64,000 nucleotides of DNA from contig NZ_CABFLY010000003.1 of NCBI RefSeq assembly GCF_901875305.1, positions 285,171-349,170 of the forward strand, given 5' to 3'. This DNA comes from Rothia mucilaginosa. GTDB lineage: Bacteria; Actinomycetota; Actinomycetes; Actinomycetales; Micrococcaceae. Of this stretch, positions 62,321 to 64,000 are shown one piece after another; the stretch's first letter is position 1, and each line of letters starts with the position of its first letter. The translations under genes were made by a program, and so were the position numbers. The notes beneath the pieces are model-generated. The model saw only the letters and a program-made list of their open reading frames with translations. It was not told the origin of the DNA and did no database searches.

Positions 62321-63625
62321 ATGTCTGCCGAGATCCTCAACGCGCAGCATAACGACGATACCTTCGAGAATATTTGGCAGGAGCTAAAGTGGCGCGGTCT
62401 GGTGCATGTGAGCACTGATGAGGCTGCCCTGGAGAAGGCGCTGAGTGAGGAGACCCTGACTTTCTACACGGGTTATGATCCGACCGCGGCTTCGCTGCAC
62501 CTGGGCCACCTGGTGCAGCTGCTGGTGATGCGTCGTCTGCAGCTGGCGGGTCACAAGCCGCTGGGTTTGGTGGGTGGTTTCACCGGTTTGATTGGTGATC
62601 CGCGTCAGACGTCTGAGCGTGTGCTGAACTCTCCGGAGGTTGTTGCTGAGTGGGTTAAGTCTCTGCGTGCTCAGATTGAGCGTTTCCTGTCTTTCGAGGG
62701 TGAGAACGCTGCCCGCATGGTGAATAACTTGGACTGGAGCGGTCAGATGTCTGCTCTGCAGTTGCTGCGCGATGTTGGTAAGCATTTCCGCGTGGGCACC
62801 ATGGTGAAGAAGGAGATTGTTGCGAAGCGCCTGAACTCTGATGAGGGCATTTCGTACACTGAGTTTTCGTACCAGATTCTGCAGGGCCTGGACTTCTTGG
62901 AGCTGAACCGTCGTTTCGGCTGCACCTTGCAGACCGGTGGTTCTGATCAGTGGGGTAACCTGACCAGCGGTACCGAGCTGATTCGTAAGGTGGAGGGTAA
63001 GAGCGTTCACGCTATTGGTACTCCGCTGATTACTAACTCTGACGGCACCAAGTTCGGTAAGAGCGAGGGTAACGCTATTTGGCTGAACCCGCAGATGTGC
63101 TCGCCGTACGCTTTCTACCAGTTCTGGCTGAACACCGCGGATGCGGATGTGGTGGATCGTCTGAAGGTGTTCACCTTCTTGACTCGTGCTGAGATTGCTG
63201 AGTTTGCCGAGAAGGTTGAGAAGGAGCCGTTTAAGCGTGAGGCTCAGAAGACTCTGGCGTACCTGGTGACTTCGCTGGTTCACGGTACTGAGGCTACTGA
63301 TCAGGCTGTGGCTGCTTCGGAGGCTTTGTTTGGTAAGGGCGATTTCGCTGCGCTGGACGAGGCTACCCTGGAGTCTGTTGTGGCTGAGCTTCCTTCGGCT
63401 AAGCTGTCCGAGGATCGTCTGGACATGATTTCTGTTCTGACTGAGCTGGGCTTTGCGAAGTCTAACTCTGAGGCTCGTCGTATTCTGAAGGAGGGCGGCG
63501 CTTCGGTGAACGGTGTGAAGGTTCAGGGTGAGGACGCCACCATCTCCAAGGATGACCTGTTGCACGGTCGTTTTGCGATGGTTCGCCGCGGTAAGAAGAA
63601 CCAGGGCGCTGTAGAGCTGATCTAG
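62321..63625 (+). CDS. tyrS: Tyrosyl-tRNA synthetase
   Basis: Class I synthetase of 434 aa. The HIGH-like motif LHLGH is near 58, the KMSKS-like KFGKS near 245, and the tyrosine-binding YTGYDPTA near 46. A C-terminal S4 domain starts near 365 (SEARRILKEGGASVNGVKV). ATG at 62321 follows GGGAG with 4-base spacing. It is the gene that normally follows the arginine operon in actinobacteria. Confidence 0.97.
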   Translation: MSAEILNAQHNDDTFENIWQELKWRGLVHVSTDEAALEKALSEETLTFYTGYDPTAASLHLGHLVQLLVMRRLQLAGHKPLGLVGGFTGLIGDPRQTSERVLNSPEVVAEWVKSLRAQIERFLSFEGENAARMVNNLDWSGQMSALQLLRDVGKHFRVGTMVKKEIVAKRLNSDEGISYTEFSYQILQGLDFLELNRRFGCTLQTGGSDQWGNLTSGTELIRKVEGKSVHAIGTPLITNSDGTKFGKSEGNAIWLNPQMCSPYAFYQFWLNTADADVVDRLKVFTFLTRAEIAEFAEKVEKEPFKREAQKTLAYLVTSLVHGTEATDQAVAASEALFGKGDFAALDEATLESVVAELPSAKLSEDRLDMISVLTELGFAKSNSEARRILKEGGASVNGVKVQGEDATISKDDLLHGRFAMVRRGKKNQGAVELI

Positions 63626-63681
63626 TACAGAGCTGATTTAGCCTTCTCGATACATATAGATGGGGAGGAGTTCTTCTCTGC

Positions 63682-63720
63682 TGAGTGTTCAGTACTGAGT
63701 GTTTAGTACTGAATGTTCGG
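63682..63720 (+). repeat. 14-base tandem repeat, about 2.8 copies
   Basis: TGAGTGTTCAGTAC, TGAGTGTTTAGTAC and TGAATGTTCGG follow each other at 63682, 63696 and 63710. Each of the first two junctions forms an AGTACT palindrome. Confidence 0.8.
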
Positions 63721-63773
63721 CGGGGGAGTGCCCCTCCTTTTCTGTTTCCTATGTACGTTCCCTATATAGACAG

Positions 63774-63800
63774 AGCCCCTCCGTCAGGAGGGGCTGTTCT
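63774..63800 (+). terminator. Terminator of tyrS
   Basis: AGCCCCTCC-GTCA-GGAGGGGCT, nine perfect pairs, then GTTCTT. Confidence 0.8.
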
Positions 63801-63912
63801 TGTATCATTCTGCTGCCCTCTGGCTCTGGGGTTTCTTGGTTTGTCTTTGTTGGCGAGGGCTTTGGGTGCCTTTCGGCCCAGTTTTGGGGCTCCCGAGAGG
63901 GAAATTCGCAGA

Positions 63913-63949
63913 TTTTTGAGGTCTTTTGGAAGTTTTTTGGAGATTTTTT
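63913..63949 (+). promoter_or_regulatory. Phased T-tracts, probable curved DNA
   Basis: T-tracts at 63913-63917, 63924-63927, 63933-63938 and 63944-63949 are centred 10-11 bases apart, the helical repeat, which produces intrinsic bending. Such elements often lie upstream of strong promoters. TTGGCA (63948-63953) could be a -35. Confidence 0.5.
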
Positions 63950-64000
63950 GGCACGCCTGAAACGTACTGACTAGGTATTTTGGTGTTTGGGTGGGTGTTT

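Larger units (their letters stand above)
63626..64000 (+). other. Region downstream of tyrS
   Basis: 375 bases to the window edge without a credible gene. It contains a 14-base tandem repeat (63682-63720), a terminator (63774-63800) and helically phased T-tracts (63913-63949) followed by a possible promoter. Actinobacterial rRNA operons often lie beyond tyrS, but none is visible here. Confidence 0.55.

Overview
The window is one continuous stretch of a high-GC actinobacterial chromosome, almost entirely vertically inherited housekeeping DNA. The gene order (ribF; rpsO-pnp-M16 peptidase; dapB; dapA-rnj-ftsK-pgsA-cinA-clgR-recA-recX; miaB-miaA-dapF; hflX-dinG-lexA; infC-rpmI-rplT; pheST; argR; tyrS) is that of Micrococcales. 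The EfeUOB iron system, LuxS/MTA nucleosidase and reduced amino-acid operons fit a host-associated Micrococcaceae member such as Rothia. That name is an inference from order and protein sequence, not a database match. I see no CRISPR array, tRNA, rRNA, prophage or insertion sequence.

Layout. 1-3.4 kb: ribF, the overlapping luxS-mtnN pair and a small membrane protein. 3.6-9.7 kb: a ProY-type amino-acid permease, rpsO with a structured leader, pnp and an M16 peptidase. 9.8-17 kb: a lone reverse-strand acyltransferase interrupts the usual order, then dapB, a membrane protein, dapA and RNase J behind a 470-base structured gap. 17.2-26.6 kb: ftsK, pgsA, cinA/pncC, clgR, a DUF3046 gene, recA and an unusually long recX. 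26.7-34.4 kb: a reverse-strand kinase-like gene head-to-head with miaB, then miaA, dapF, a reverse-strand methyltransferase and hflX. 34.4-43 kb: DinG-type helicase, lexA divergent from a LysM gene, the hisH-hisA remnant, a DUF1844 gene, infC-rpmI-rplT. 43-51 kb: 23S-type rRNA methyltransferase, CDF transporter, DUF421 protein, MutT, efeUOB and a membrane protein. 51.5-64 kb: pheST, an acidic membrane protein, orphan argR, an acyl-CoA ligase, apt, HelD, tyrS and a gene-free, probably curved end.

Themes. DNA-damage control is concentrated here: recA, recX, lexA, clgR, dinG and a LysM cell-division-type gene, with a RecA-NDp/PafBC-like promoter and TATTCGAA dyads. Lysine/peptidoglycan precursor genes (dapB, dapA, dapF) are dispersed. 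Two biosynthetic operons appear reduced to remnants. Only hisH and hisA remain at the expected histidine locus, and HisH has lost its whole catalytic triad. Only argR remains between pheT and tyrS where the arginine genes usually lie. Several mRNAs look leaderless, and infC appears to start with ATT behind a transcription attenuator.

No wholly new multi-gene system is visible. The most interesting observations are the dead HisH beside a retained HisA/PriA, the orphan argR with operator-like repeats over its own promoter, the infC control region, the recX extension and the shared recA/lexA motifs.
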